Assembly (NCBI GenBank): GCA_031271045.1
Contig: JAISWO010000004.1
Span: 79,939-143,938, forward strand
From: Tannerellaceae bacterium
GTDB lineage: Bacteria; Bacteroidota; Bacteroidia; Bacteroidales; Tannerellaceae
Direction of reading: 5' to 3'
Length of the DNA stretch: 64,000 nucleotides
Shown here one piece after another: positions 54,054-62,394 of the stretch; positions within the stretch are counted from its first letter, which is position 1, and every line of letters starts with the position of its first letter. The translations under genes and the position numbers were made by a program. Below the pieces are notes generated by a model. It had not been told where the DNA came from, did not search any database, and saw nothing but the letters and a program-made list of their open reading frames with translations.

Positions 54054-55608
54054 ACGATGGATGAACTTCGATTTGAGTCATTTTCTCTCCCAACTGTCAT
54101 GGCAGAAGCTGGGAGAAGAATTTCTTTACCGCCCGGAAGCTCCGATGCTGTTCAGCAGCGGATTGTTTCTGTTTCTTTTCGTCGGCTTCCTGCTGATATA
54201 CGTGCCGATAAGGAAACACCTGACGGCGCGCGTCGTTTATGTTGTTCTCTTCTCCTTGTTTTTCTATTACAAGAGCAGCGGGCTGTGGTTCGGTTTGCTG
54301 CTCTGTACGGCAACGACGGATTTCCTGATCGGGCGGCGGCTCTCGCTCACGGTATCGCGGCGTGCGCGCAAGCTTTGGGTGGCGCTCAGCCTGTGCGTCA
54401 ACCTGGGGATGTTGGCTTATTTCAAGTATTTCAATTTCCTGGCCGATCTGTTTGTACGGCTCGGTAGCGAAGCGGGGCATTTGCTGGGCATCGCGGAATG
54501 GCAAACGGCGGCGTACGAGCCGCTGGATATTTTCCTTCCGGTAGGCATTTCGTTTTTCACCTTCCAGTCGCTGAGCTATATCATCGAAATCTACCGGCGG
54601 AGGATAGAGCCGGTGTACCGTTGGATTGACTACATCTTCTATGTTTCCTTTTTCCCCCAATTAGTGGCGGGGCCGATTGTCCGCGCGCGCGAGTTTATTC
54701 CGCAGATATACCGGACGCCGCAAGTGAGCCGCGCGCAGTTTGGCGAGGGACTTTTCCTTGTGCTCTGCGGGCTGCTCAAGAAGGCGGTCATCTCCGACTA
54801 TATCAGTCTCAACTTTGTCGATCGCATCTTCGACGCTCCCCTTTCCTATACGGGGCTGGAGAACCTGATCGGTATCTACGGCTATGCGTTACAGATTTAT
54901 TGCGACTTTTCCGGCTACTCCGATATGGCGATCGGGATTGCGTTGCTTGTAGGCTATCGTTTCAGCATCAACTTCGATTCGCCCTACCGGTCGGCCACGA
55001 TCACGGAGTTTTGGCGACGCTGGCACATTTCGCTTTCCTCGTGGTTGAAGGACTATTTGTATATTTCCCTGGGCGGGAACCGCAAAGGGAAGATACGCAC
55101 TTACGTCAATCTGATCATCACCATGCTGTTGGGCGGTCTGTGGCATGGTGCATCGCTTCGGTTTATCCTCTGGGGAGGCATCCACGGCGTATCGTTGGCT
55201 GTACACAAGTTTGTTATGAAGCGATTCGGTCTTCGTCAGACAGGCGACGAGATGAATCCTTTCCGCCGGATGATAGGCATCCTGTTGACATTCCATCTGG
55301 TTTGTTTCGGATGGATATTCTTCCGCGCCGAGTCGATGCAGGTCGTTGGTGATATGCTGTCGCAGATAGCGTTTGATTTTCATCCCGAGATATTCGTTCA
55401 ATTTGTTGAAGGATATAAAACGGTGGTGATCCTGATCGTAGCCGGTTATCTTTTCCACTTCATGCCCCGGCGCCTTGAGAGCTTCGCTCAACGGGTGGTC
55501 ACCCGTTCTCCTCTACTGATACAAGCCTTACTGCTGGCCTCCGCCATTTTCGTTGTCACGCAGATGAAGAGCGCCGGCGTACAGCCTTTCATCTATTTCC
55601 AATTCTGA
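54046..55608 (+). CDS. MBOAT-family O-acyltransferase (AlgI/DltB-like)
   Basis: A 520-residue inner-membrane protein with about eleven hydrophobic segments. MBOAT motifs are clear: FLPVGISFFTFQSLSYIIEIYRR, FPQLVAGPIVRAREFIPQI, YCDFSGYSDMAIGIALLVGY and FWRRWHISLSSWLKDYLYI. The catalytic histidine is H367 in GGLWHGASLRFILWGGIHG. It moves acyl (usually acetyl) groups across the membrane to periplasmic SGNH partners that modify polysaccharide. The substrate polymer is unknown. It is the last gene before array C. Confidence 0.94.
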   Translation: MNERWMNFDLSHFLSQLSWQKLGEEFLYRPEAPMLFSSGLFLFLFVGFLLIYVPIRKHLTARVVYVVLFSLFFYYKSSGLWFGLLLCTATTDFLIGRRLSLTVSRRARKLWVALSLCVNLGMLAYFKYFNFLADLFVRLGSEAGHLLGIAEWQTAAYEPLDIFLPVGISFFTFQSLSYIIEIYRRRIEPVYRWIDYIFYVSFFPQLVAGPIVRAREFIPQIYRTPQVSRAQFGEGLFLVLCGLLKKAVISDYISLNFVDRIFDAPLSYTGLENLIGIYGYALQIYCDFSGYSDMAIGIALLVGYRFSINFDSPYRSATITEFWRRWHISLSSWLKDYLYISLGGNRKGKIRTYVNLIITMLLGGLWHGASLRFILWGGIHGVSLAVHKFVMKRFGLRQTGDEMNPFRRMIGILLTFHLVCFGWIFFRAESMQVVGDMLSQIAFDFHPEIFVQFVEGYKTVVILIVAGYLFHFMPRRLESFAQRVVTRSPLLIQALLLASAIFVVTQMKSAGVQPFIYFQF

Positions 55609-55609
55609 A

Positions 55610-55987
55610 GGTGTCACAACAGTTGTGACGCCTAAGATTTTCCTTTTGGAAGGCGTCACAACCATTACAATGTCCGAAATTTCTCTTTTTGATGGCGTCA
55701 CAGCCATTACAATGTCCGGAATTTCCTTTTTTGATGGCGTCACAACTGTTGTGACGACCGGAATTTCTCTTTTTGATGGCGTCACAACTGTTGTGACGAC
55801 CGAAAATTCCCTTTTTGATGGCGTCACAACTGTTGTGACGACCGAAAATTCCTTTTTTGATGGCGTCACAACTGTTGTGACGACCGGAAATTCCTTTTTT
55901 GATGGCGTCACAACTGTTGTGACGACCGGAATTTCCCTTTTTGATGGCGTCACAACTGTTGTGACGCCTAAAGTTTCTCTTTGGGAA
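55610..55987. repeat. Tandem palindromic array C: nine units of exactly 42 bp
   Basis: Units start at 55610, 55652, 55694, 55736, 55778, 55820, 55862, 55904 and 55946. Most carry GTCACAACTGTTGTGAC, a perfect 8-base stem around one T. Units two, three and four show variation; two and three have CCATTACAATG in place of the right arm. The first and last units share a different linker (CGCCTAA...GGAA) from the internal ones (ACCGGAATTTC...TTGAT), so the ends are marked. It lies between two convergent genes, MBOAT and the S46 peptidase. Open frames through it on both strands reflect the 42-base period only. Confidence 0.92.
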
Positions 55988-56023
55988 GTGTCATCTTTTA
56001 ACGGAGCTCCGTTGAAGATGTGA

Positions 56024-58183
56024 TCAGGGGGCGATGTCCAGCTCGTCGAGGAGGTAGCCGGCGCCGGCGTATTTGTCGATCAGGAAAAGGACGTAGCGGA
56101 TGTCGACGATGATGCTGCGCTGGTAGTCGGGCAGGTATTGGATGTCGCCACCGACGCCCTCCCAGTTGCGGTCGAAGTTGATTCCGATCAGTTCGCCGCC
56201 GGCATTGAGTACGGGGCTACCGGAATTGCCGCCGGTGGTATGCGTCGTGGCGCTGAAGGCGACGGGCATTTGTCCGTCGGTCATGCGGTAAGGGCCGAAA
56301 TCGCGAGCGTGGTAGAGTTCTTTCAGCCGGTCGGGGACGACGAACTCCCAATTGGTGGAATCTTCTTTTTGCATCACGCCGTCGAGCGTAGTTTGGGAGC
56401 GATAGGAAACGGCATCGCGGGGTTCGTATCCTTTCTTTTGTCCGTAAGTGAGGCGGATGGTGGAATTAGCGTCGGGGAAAGAGATCTGATCGCCATACAT
56501 TTGGAGTAGTCCGCCGACGTAGGTACGGCGTTCGAGGGTGAAGTCGGCGTCGAAAGCAGCCAATGCCGTGGTAAGCGCTTTCTTTTCATCCTGCACCGAT
56601 TGTGCGAAGAGGATCATGGGGTCGTTTTCGAGCGTCCGGGCGGAGGGGCGTTCGAGAAAGGCGCTGAAGTTCTCGCTCTGTCCAAAGATGGAGGTGCTGA
56701 AGAGGTAGTCGATAAAGCGGTCGGCGTCGCCTTTGAATTTCTTGTCGATCAGGGCGAAGTAGGCCGGTTGATCGTAAGCCGGTACTAAGCGACGGTATTC
56801 GCGGAGCATTATTTTGGCGATCTTGCGGTCGACTTCGGGGGCGTAGCTGGCGTTGAAGAATCGTCGCCAGGCGAGCGTGAGGAGGCGGAGTTGTTCGCGC
56901 TGTTGTTCTTTATCTTTTCCTTTGAGGGCATCGACAACGGGCTTTATGTCCGTCGGTATGGAGGCAAATTCGATTCCGCGAACGAGCGCTTCGTCGAGCA
57001 TCCAGTTGCGGAAGCGGAGGTTGCGGCGGTCGGAGACGATTTGTTCGAGCATACGCAGTGATTCGGCGTATTCCGGCTGGTTGGTTTGCCGTGCCCAGGC
57101 GATGAGTTTGTTTTGTTCTTCTCCTTTGAGTTGTTCGAAATTGCGTTCGCGGATGGCGCGGTTCGTGCCGATGGCGTTTTTATATGCGTTGGTCGACGAG
57201 GCGTATTTGCCGGCATATTGTATGCGAACGGCCGGGTCGCGGAGCATTTCTTCCAACATGGCTTCCTGCCGGAGGTTGCGGATATTGATACGGACGTCGT
57301 TGTCGATATCGCGTCGTTCGGCCACTTCCCACGAGGTGTAGTACTTGTTGGTACGTCCCGGGAAGCCGATCATCATGGCAAAGTCATTTTCTTCGATTCC
57401 CTTTGTCGAGATCCGGAGCCAGCGTTTGGGGCGCAGGGGGACGTTGTCGGGCGAATATTCGGCCGGATTGCCGTCGGCGTCGGCATAGATACGGAAGAGC
57501 GAGAAGTCTCCCGTATGGCGGGGCCACATCCAGTTGTCGGTATCAGCGCCGAATTTGCCGATCGAGGATGGCGGCGCGCCTACGAGGCGGACGTCGGAAT
57601 AGCGTTTCTTGGTGAACATCCAGTATTGGTTACCTTCGTAAAAAGGGCGTATTTCGACTTCCGTACCGGGATGATCTTTGAGGAATTGTTCGCCGGCCTT
57701 TTCGCGGGCCAGGGCATTGAGGTAGCGTGCCGAGAGGAAGTTTGTGTCGGTGGAGTCGTCTTTTTCAAGGCGGTCGCGGACGTAGGTGGTGACGTCTTCT
57801 ATGCGGTCGATAAAGGTGACGCTCAGCCCCGGGTTTGTCAATTCCTCATCGCGCGTCATGGCCCAATATCCGTCGGTCAGGTAATCATGTTCCAGCGAAC
57901 TATGTCGTTGAATCTGGCTGTATCCGCAATGATGGTTGGTGAGCACCAGTCCGTCGGGCGAAATGATTTCGCCGGTACATCCGCCACCAAAGACAACGAC
58001 GGCGTCTTTCAGCGACGTGGAGTCGGGGTTATAGATATCGGTATCCTGTAGTTTCAGGCCCAGGGCTTGCATCTGTGCAAAGCGCTGTTGCTTCAGCAGG
58101 GGAAGCATCCACATTCCTTCGTCGGCCAGCGAACAGAAGGGGGAGACGAGGGACAAGGTCCAGAGTAAACATTGTTTTTTCAT
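56024..58183 (-). CDS. S46-family dipeptidyl-peptidase (DPP7/DPP11)
   Basis: A 719-residue periplasmic serine exopeptidase that releases dipeptides from oligopeptides, important in peptide-fermenting Bacteroidales. The signal peptide ends near CSLA (residue 20). The chymotrypsin-like halves show LTNHHCGYSQ with the catalytic H85 and GGNSGSPVLN with S654. Position 672, eighteen residues after the serine, is Arg (INFDRNWEG). From memory, Arg at the equivalent site (673) of P. gingivalis DPP11 gives preference for Asp/Glu at P1, whereas DPP7 has Gly, so a DPP11-like specificity is possible. Full length. Converges with MBOAT across array C. Confidence 0.92.
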   Translation of the reverse strand: MKKQCLLWTLSLVSPFCSLADEGMWMLPLLKQQRFAQMQALGLKLQDTDIYNPDSTSLKDAVVVFGGGCTGEIISPDGLVLTNHHCGYSQIQRHSSLEHDYLTDGYWAMTRDEELTNPGLSVTFIDRIEDVTTYVRDRLEKDDSTDTNFLSARYLNALAREKAGEQFLKDHPGTEVEIRPFYEGNQYWMFTKKRYSDVRLVGAPPSSIGKFGADTDNWMWPRHTGDFSLFRIYADADGNPAEYSPDNVPLRPKRWLRISTKGIEENDFAMMIGFPGRTNKYYTSWEVAERRDIDNDVRINIRNLRQEAMLEEMLRDPAVRIQYAGKYASSTNAYKNAIGTNRAIRERNFEQLKGEEQNKLIAWARQTNQPEYAESLRMLEQIVSDRRNLRFRNWMLDEALVRGIEFASIPTDIKPVVDALKGKDKEQQREQLRLLTLAWRRFFNASYAPEVDRKIAKIMLREYRRLVPAYDQPAYFALIDKKFKGDADRFIDYLFSTSIFGQSENFSAFLERPSARTLENDPMILFAQSVQDEKKALTTALAAFDADFTLERRTYVGGLLQMYGDQISFPDANSTIRLTYGQKKGYEPRDAVSYRSQTTLDGVMQKEDSTNWEFVVPDRLKELYHARDFGPYRMTDGQMPVAFSATTHTTGGNSGSPVLNAGGELIGINFDRNWEGVGGDIQYLPDYQRSIIVDIRYVLFLIDKYAGAGYLLDELDIAP

Positions 58184-58193
58184 GCTGTATGAA

Positions 58194-58391
58194 TTATCTT
58201 CTATGGTTATTTATCGTTGTATCGTTGTCTTCGGAGAGGGACAGGGAATACTCTTCTTCATCGACAGAGGATAATCTATATATCCGTCTTTTTCCTCTGT
58301 GGATAATGACCTTTACGCCTTTGTCTGCAAGGTCAAAGAAGTAGGCTTGCTTGCTTCTGAATTCTGTTGATGTTACTTGTACTGCTGACAT
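58194..58391 (-). CDS. Phd/YefM-type antitoxin-like protein, no adjacent toxin
   Basis: A 65-residue protein resembling the short Phd/YefM antitoxins of Bacteroidales: a DNA-binding N-terminal part TSTEFRSKQAYFFDLADKGVKVIIHRGKRRIYRL and an acidic C-terminus (EEEYSLSLSEDND). Type II antitoxins repress their own operon and block a RelE/YoeB-like toxin, but the next gene downstream is the S46 peptidase 10 bases away and no toxin ORF is seen. It may be an orphan or a regulator. A TACTTTTG box lies 38 bases upstream. Confidence 0.7.
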   Translation of the reverse strand: MSAVQVTSTEFRSKQAYFFDLADKGVKVIIHRGKRRIYRLSSVDEEEYSLSLSEDNDTTINNHRR

Positions 58392-58428
58392 AATCTAATC
58401 TTTTAAAGCGTACCAATTCCGACGCACG

Positions 58429-58436
58429 CAAAAGTA
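58429..58436 (-). promoter_or_regulatory. -7 box for the antitoxin-like gene (TACTTTTG)
   Basis: TACTTTTG on the minus strand, 37 bases before the ATG at 58391. Confidence 0.5.
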
Positions 58437-58468
58437 GCGTTATTCCGGAGAACAGCAATTTATGCGAA

Positions 58469-58942
58469 TCATTCTTTTTCCCATCGGGAGTAGGGTTGTT
58501 GCGAAAGCATGGCATTGTAATACTTTGGATCGGAGGTTACTTCTTCGCCCAGCCAGGAGGGACGGTCGAAAGTCTCGTTCTCCGACGCAAGTTCGATCTC
58601 GGCAATGAGGAGTCCTTCGTTCTCGCCATGAAATTCATCCACTTCCCACAGATGCTTTCCACCAGGTATATAATGGCGCGTTTTATCAATAATACCTGCC
58701 ACGCAGAGTTTCATCAGCTCCGCAGCGTCGGCCGGTGCAATCTTCTGCTCAAACTCATAGCGGCTCCAGTGATTCTCGTCGGAAGGCCCCTTGATGGTGA
58801 GGAAAGCCTCGTCGCCCGCTATACGCACCCGTACAACACGTTCGTGGTCGGCACAGATATAGCCTTGCGCGATGCGACGCGAATAAGCCGCCTCGGCCCG
58901 GAAGTCGCCAACAACCGTAAATTTTCGTTCTATCTCTATCAT
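58469..58942 (-). CDS. CYTH-domain phosphohydrolase
   Basis: A 157-residue protein of the CYTH (triphosphate tunnel metalloenzyme) family. It begins with the hallmark MIEIERKF. Alternating charged strands follow: ERVVRVRIAGDEAFLTIKGP, RYEFEQKI, KTRHYI, WEVDEFHGENEGLLIAEIEL. These line the tunnel that binds triphosphate and metal. Small bacterial members are usually inorganic triphosphatases; cyclase activity is less likely. Transcribed alone from a TACTTTTG box at 59000-59007. Confidence 0.9.
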   Translation of the reverse strand: MIEIERKFTVVGDFRAEAAYSRRIAQGYICADHERVVRVRIAGDEAFLTIKGPSDENHWSRYEFEQKIAPADAAELMKLCVAGIIDKTRHYIPGGKHLWEVDEFHGENEGLLIAEIELASENETFDRPSWLGEEVTSDPKYYNAMLSQQPYSRWEKE

Positions 58943-58999
58943 TTGGTTTGTCTCTTATGTGTCTGAAGCCGGATCATTCCGGGCCTTGTTTTTATGTGG

Positions 59000-59007
59000 C
59001 AAAAGTA
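59000..59007 (-). promoter_or_regulatory. -7 box for the CYTH gene (TACTTTTG)
   Basis: TACTTTTG on the minus strand, about 57 bases before the CYTH start. Confidence 0.45.
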
Positions 59008-59055
59008 ATATAAACTTTTTCCGAACCTAATATTAAATATTAAGTGTTTGGATTG

Positions 59056-59083
59056 TTTTGTGTCACAAAAAAACATATATTTG
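59056..59083 (+). promoter_or_regulatory. Promoter and operator-like palindrome before the second carbohydrate cluster
   Basis: TATATTTG (59076-59083) is the -7 box. Directly upstream is TTTTGTG-T-CACAAAA (59056-59070), a perfect 7-base inverted repeat. The 15 bases AAAAACATATATTTG are shared with the GH9 promoter at 30.69 kb. Confidence 0.5.
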
Positions 59084-59209
59084 CAGGCATCTATATTATT
59101 AGAGGAACCACTACTCCGGATTGAACAAGAGCGCATGAAGCGGATTTCCCGAATAAGTCGATACCCACATGAGAAAACATACAAAACAAACAATATAAAT
59201 TTAAATATC

Positions 59210-61138
59210 ATGAAACGTATCCTATTGGTTTTTGCTTTGCTAATGGCAAGCTATACGCTCTTTGCCGGCAATTATGATGGCTTCAAAGTATCTATTTACA
59301 CAAAGGCCTACACAGTCGAGAGGATGAAAGACCTGCATTGGCTGGATTCCACCTGGAATATCATCTCCGGCCAGCTCAAGGTGGATAAAATCTACCTGGA
59401 AACGCACCGCGACCTGCGGATTATTCCCGACGCAACACTCGAACAGGCCAAGAAATTCTTCCGCGACAAAGGCATCGAAGTAGGCGGTGGTATTACCTAT
59501 ACCATCAACGAGATGAACAACTTCGAAACCTTCTGCTATTCCAATCCCGAACATCGCAAACTGGTGCAGGAAATTGCGGAACATACGGCAAAACATTTCG
59601 ACGACTTCATCCTCGACGATTTCTTCTTCACCAGTTGCAAGTCCGACATCGAAATCAAAGCCAAAGGCACAAAGAGCTGGACGCAGTACCGCACCGAACT
59701 GATGACCGAAGCCGGCCAGAACTTAGTCATCAAACCGGCCAAAAAGGTAAACCCCAAGGTGAAGGTCATCATCAAATACCCGAACTGGTACGACCATTTC
59801 CAGGGCCTCGGCTTCGACCTGAAGAACGGGCCCCAGATCTTCGACGGCGTATGGACGGGAACCGAGACCCGAGACCCGGCCGGATCGCAACACCTGCAAA
59901 ATTATTTGAGCTATAACATCATCCGTTATTTCGAGAACCTGCGACCGGGACACAACTACGGAGGATGGGTCGATAGCGGCGGCGCAAACCTGGGTATGGA
60001 TCGATATGCCGAACAACTATGGCTCACCTTCTTCGCCAAAGCGCCCGAAATAGCCCTCTGCGCCTACGACGAACTGATCGGCGTCCGCCTCTCGCCCGCA
60101 CAACACCGCACGCCCTGGCAAGGACAAGCTACGAGTTTCGACTACGACAAAATGGCCAAACCGATCAACCTGAACGGTACGCTCGCGACGCCCACCACCC
60201 TGGCCCGCGTAGCCGGCTATACCTTCGAAACGATCAATGCCTTCATCAGCAAATTAGGAAAACCGGTCGGCATCCAGTCCTACAAACCGCATCACTCCTT
60301 AGGCGATGATTTCCTGCAAAACTACTTAGGCATGATCGGACTTCCCATCGAGATGCGGCCTGAGTTCCCGACCGGCCAGCAAGTCGTGCTGCTCACCGAA
60401 CAAGCTAAGTACGACCCCAACATCATCGGCAAAATAAAAGAACAACTCACCAAAGGAGGAGACGTGGTCATAACAACCAATCTGCTGAAAGCCCTGCAAG
60501 ACAAACTGGCCGATATATGCGAACTGCGCGTGCCGGACAATGTACTGGTCAACGACTTCAGCCTGCCCTTCGGTTCTACCGGCCCGGCTCGTTCGTCGAA
60601 AGACATCCTGATCCCGCAAGTCCTCTACCAAACCAACGATGCGTGGGAAACCGTCAGCGCCGGCCGTCCCCTGGAAGGAGGCGTCAGCGGATATCCCATC
60701 ATACTGAGAGCGCCCTATTCCAAAGGGAATCTCCACGTACTCACCATCCCCAACGACTTCGGCAACTTATACGAATATCCGGAAAGCACGTTGAATCAGA
60801 TCCGCCAGCTCCTCAGCAAGGATGTCGACGTACGTATCGAAGCACCAGCCAAAGTGAGTCTCTTCCTCTACGACAACGGTACGTTCATTGTTGAATCTTT
60901 CCTCGATGAGCCGGTGACCATACAAGTCATCACCCAACCGGAAGTCGCTACGCTGACCGACCTTGTCAGCAATGCCCGGCTTGATAAGCTTCCGCCGGTG
61001 CGTCCCTCGTTCGGAGGATTCATGGGAATGGAACTGCCGGAAGGCTTCGACTTCTCCATGTTCATGCCTGGAGGACAAGGCAACCGTTTCCGGGTTACAC
61101 TGCCGCCTCATACCTACAAGGTCTTCCACAAAAACTAA
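59210..61138 (+). CDS. Uncharacterised secreted protein, possible glycoside hydrolase (copy 2)
   Basis: A 642-residue paralogue of the protein at 35803-37683, very similar throughout the first 330 residues. A signal peptide (MKRILLVFALLMASYTLFAG) precedes the putative TIM barrel with FDDFILDDFFFTSC and FDGVWTGTETRDP, a GATase-like domain (QVVLLTEQ, DVVITTNLL) and a beta-rich tail. Compared with copy 1 it has a short insert in the third domain (near LPFGSTGPARSSK) and a longer C-terminal loop with a GFMGMELPEGFDF stretch. The long upstream frame from 59048 runs through the promoter, so the ATG at 59210 is preferred. GH26 follows 34 bases later. Confidence 0.76.
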   Translation: MKRILLVFALLMASYTLFAGNYDGFKVSIYTKAYTVERMKDLHWLDSTWNIISGQLKVDKIYLETHRDLRIIPDATLEQAKKFFRDKGIEVGGGITYTINEMNNFETFCYSNPEHRKLVQEIAEHTAKHFDDFILDDFFFTSCKSDIEIKAKGTKSWTQYRTELMTEAGQNLVIKPAKKVNPKVKVIIKYPNWYDHFQGLGFDLKNGPQIFDGVWTGTETRDPAGSQHLQNYLSYNIIRYFENLRPGHNYGGWVDSGGANLGMDRYAEQLWLTFFAKAPEIALCAYDELIGVRLSPAQHRTPWQGQATSFDYDKMAKPINLNGTLATPTTLARVAGYTFETINAFISKLGKPVGIQSYKPHHSLGDDFLQNYLGMIGLPIEMRPEFPTGQQVVLLTEQAKYDPNIIGKIKEQLTKGGDVVITTNLLKALQDKLADICELRVPDNVLVNDFSLPFGSTGPARSSKDILIPQVLYQTNDAWETVSAGRPLEGGVSGYPIILRAPYSKGNLHVLTIPNDFGNLYEYPESTLNQIRQLLSKDVDVRIEAPAKVSLFLYDNGTFIVESFLDEPVTIQVITQPEVATLTDLVSNARLDKLPPVRPSFGGFMGMELPEGFDFSMFMPGGQGNRFRVTLPPHTYKVFHKN

Positions 61139-61172
61139 CACACATTATTTATATACCTAATTTTTATTTATC

Positions 61173-62366
61173 ATGAAACGACAGACCATTATTGGATTAA
61201 TTGTATTATGCGGCTTGTTACTGGCAAGCTGTGGCGAAAAACAAATCGGGTTCAAACCGGTGAATCCCAAAGCCACCCCCGAAGCAAAACAGCTCTTGAG
61301 CTTCCTCTATTCAATCCAAGGAGAATACACCCTGACCGGACAGCACAATTTTGCCAGCGACCTGCCACGGTACGACAATATCGTGTATCAGATGACGGGC
61401 AAATATCCCGCCGTCTGGGGTGCCGATTTCAGCTTTATGGCACAGGGTGACAGCGTCCGCAAGTTCCAGCATTGCGGGCCGATGAACTTGACAACTCCCT
61501 TCGACTCCTGCGCATTCAACGGACTGACCAAAGAAGCCCTTCGCCAAGGCATCATCGACGAAGCCAAGAAAAAGTATGCCGAAGGACGTATCATCACCCT
61601 GATGTGGCACTGCTGCTTCCCGCTCAATGGCGATGAATGTGACGGATCGGACATCTGGCGCCTGACCGACCGCTTGCCTTCGCAGGAGGAATGGGACGAA
61701 TTAGTGACCGACGGTACAAACCTGAATACCCTCTGGAAGAAACAAATGGACGGGATAGTTGTCTATCTGAAACAACTTCAGGAAGCTAAAATTCCCGTCC
61801 TGTGGAGACCTTTCCACGAAATGAACGGCGTATGGTTCTGGTGGTGCAACAAACCGGGCGAAAACGGATTCCAAAAACTCTACATCGCCATGTACGACTA
61901 TTTCACCCGCCATCATGAGCTGAACAACCTGCTTTGGGTATGGGACACCAATGCGCCCCGCGACCGTCCGGGCGATGAAGCCGGCCCGTATGCCGATTAC
62001 TTCCCCGGACTGGAGTATGTCGATGTGCTGGCCGCCGATGTCTATGGCGACTGGAAACAATCGCATCACGACGACTTGAAGACCCTCGCTGCCGGCAAAC
62101 CCATTGCATTGGGAGAAGTAGGCAACGTGCCTGCCGAAGAGATCTATCAGAATCAGCCCGATTGGGTCTGGTACATGGTATGGGGATACGGCATATTCGA
62201 CTTCCGCAATATGTTCAACCGCGAACCGGGCGCACCACCTGCCAACCCGGCTGCCGTAGCAAGCTATAACCATCCGAAAAGCATCACGCTCGATAAGATT
62301 GATTTCGCGGATAAGACATACAAACTGAAAAAAGAAGCCAATCTTACGGCATACACCCGGCACTGA
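61173..62366 (+). CDS. Glycoside hydrolase family 26 lipoprotein, probable beta-mannanase
   Basis: A 397-residue lipoprotein (MKRQTIIGLIVLCGLLLASC) of family GH26, which mostly contains endo-beta-1,4-mannanases or mannobiohydrolases. The barrel motifs are GEYTLTGQHNF, PAVWGADFSF and ITLMWHCCFP; the acid/base is E216 in WRPFHEMNG and the nucleophile E315 in PIALGEVGN. NLLWVWDTN and VDVLAADVYGD are also typical. Operon with copy 2 of the uncharacterised protein and the sigma factor. Together with the GH9/GH5 locus it points to mannan or glucomannan as substrate. Confidence 0.92.
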   Translation: MKRQTIIGLIVLCGLLLASCGEKQIGFKPVNPKATPEAKQLLSFLYSIQGEYTLTGQHNFASDLPRYDNIVYQMTGKYPAVWGADFSFMAQGDSVRKFQHCGPMNLTTPFDSCAFNGLTKEALRQGIIDEAKKKYAEGRIITLMWHCCFPLNGDECDGSDIWRLTDRLPSQEEWDELVTDGTNLNTLWKKQMDGIVVYLKQLQEAKIPVLWRPFHEMNGVWFWWCNKPGENGFQKLYIAMYDYFTRHHELNNLLWVWDTNAPRDRPGDEAGPYADYFPGLEYVDVLAADVYGDWKQSHHDDLKTLAAGKPIALGEVGNVPAEEIYQNQPDWVWYMVWGYGIFDFRNMFNREPGAPPANPAAVASYNHPKSITLDKIDFADKTYKLKKEANLTAYTRH

Positions 62367-62394
62367 ACCATGTCTTTTATTGCGTTAAGTATGT

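Noticed and set aside
7930..55987. CRISPR arrays
   Set aside because: The tandem arrays lack unique spacers; whole units are repeated, copies vary by point changes, and no cas genes are present.
55528..56023. Open frames on both strands through array C
   Set aside because: Explained by the 42-base period; no start context and purely repeated residues.
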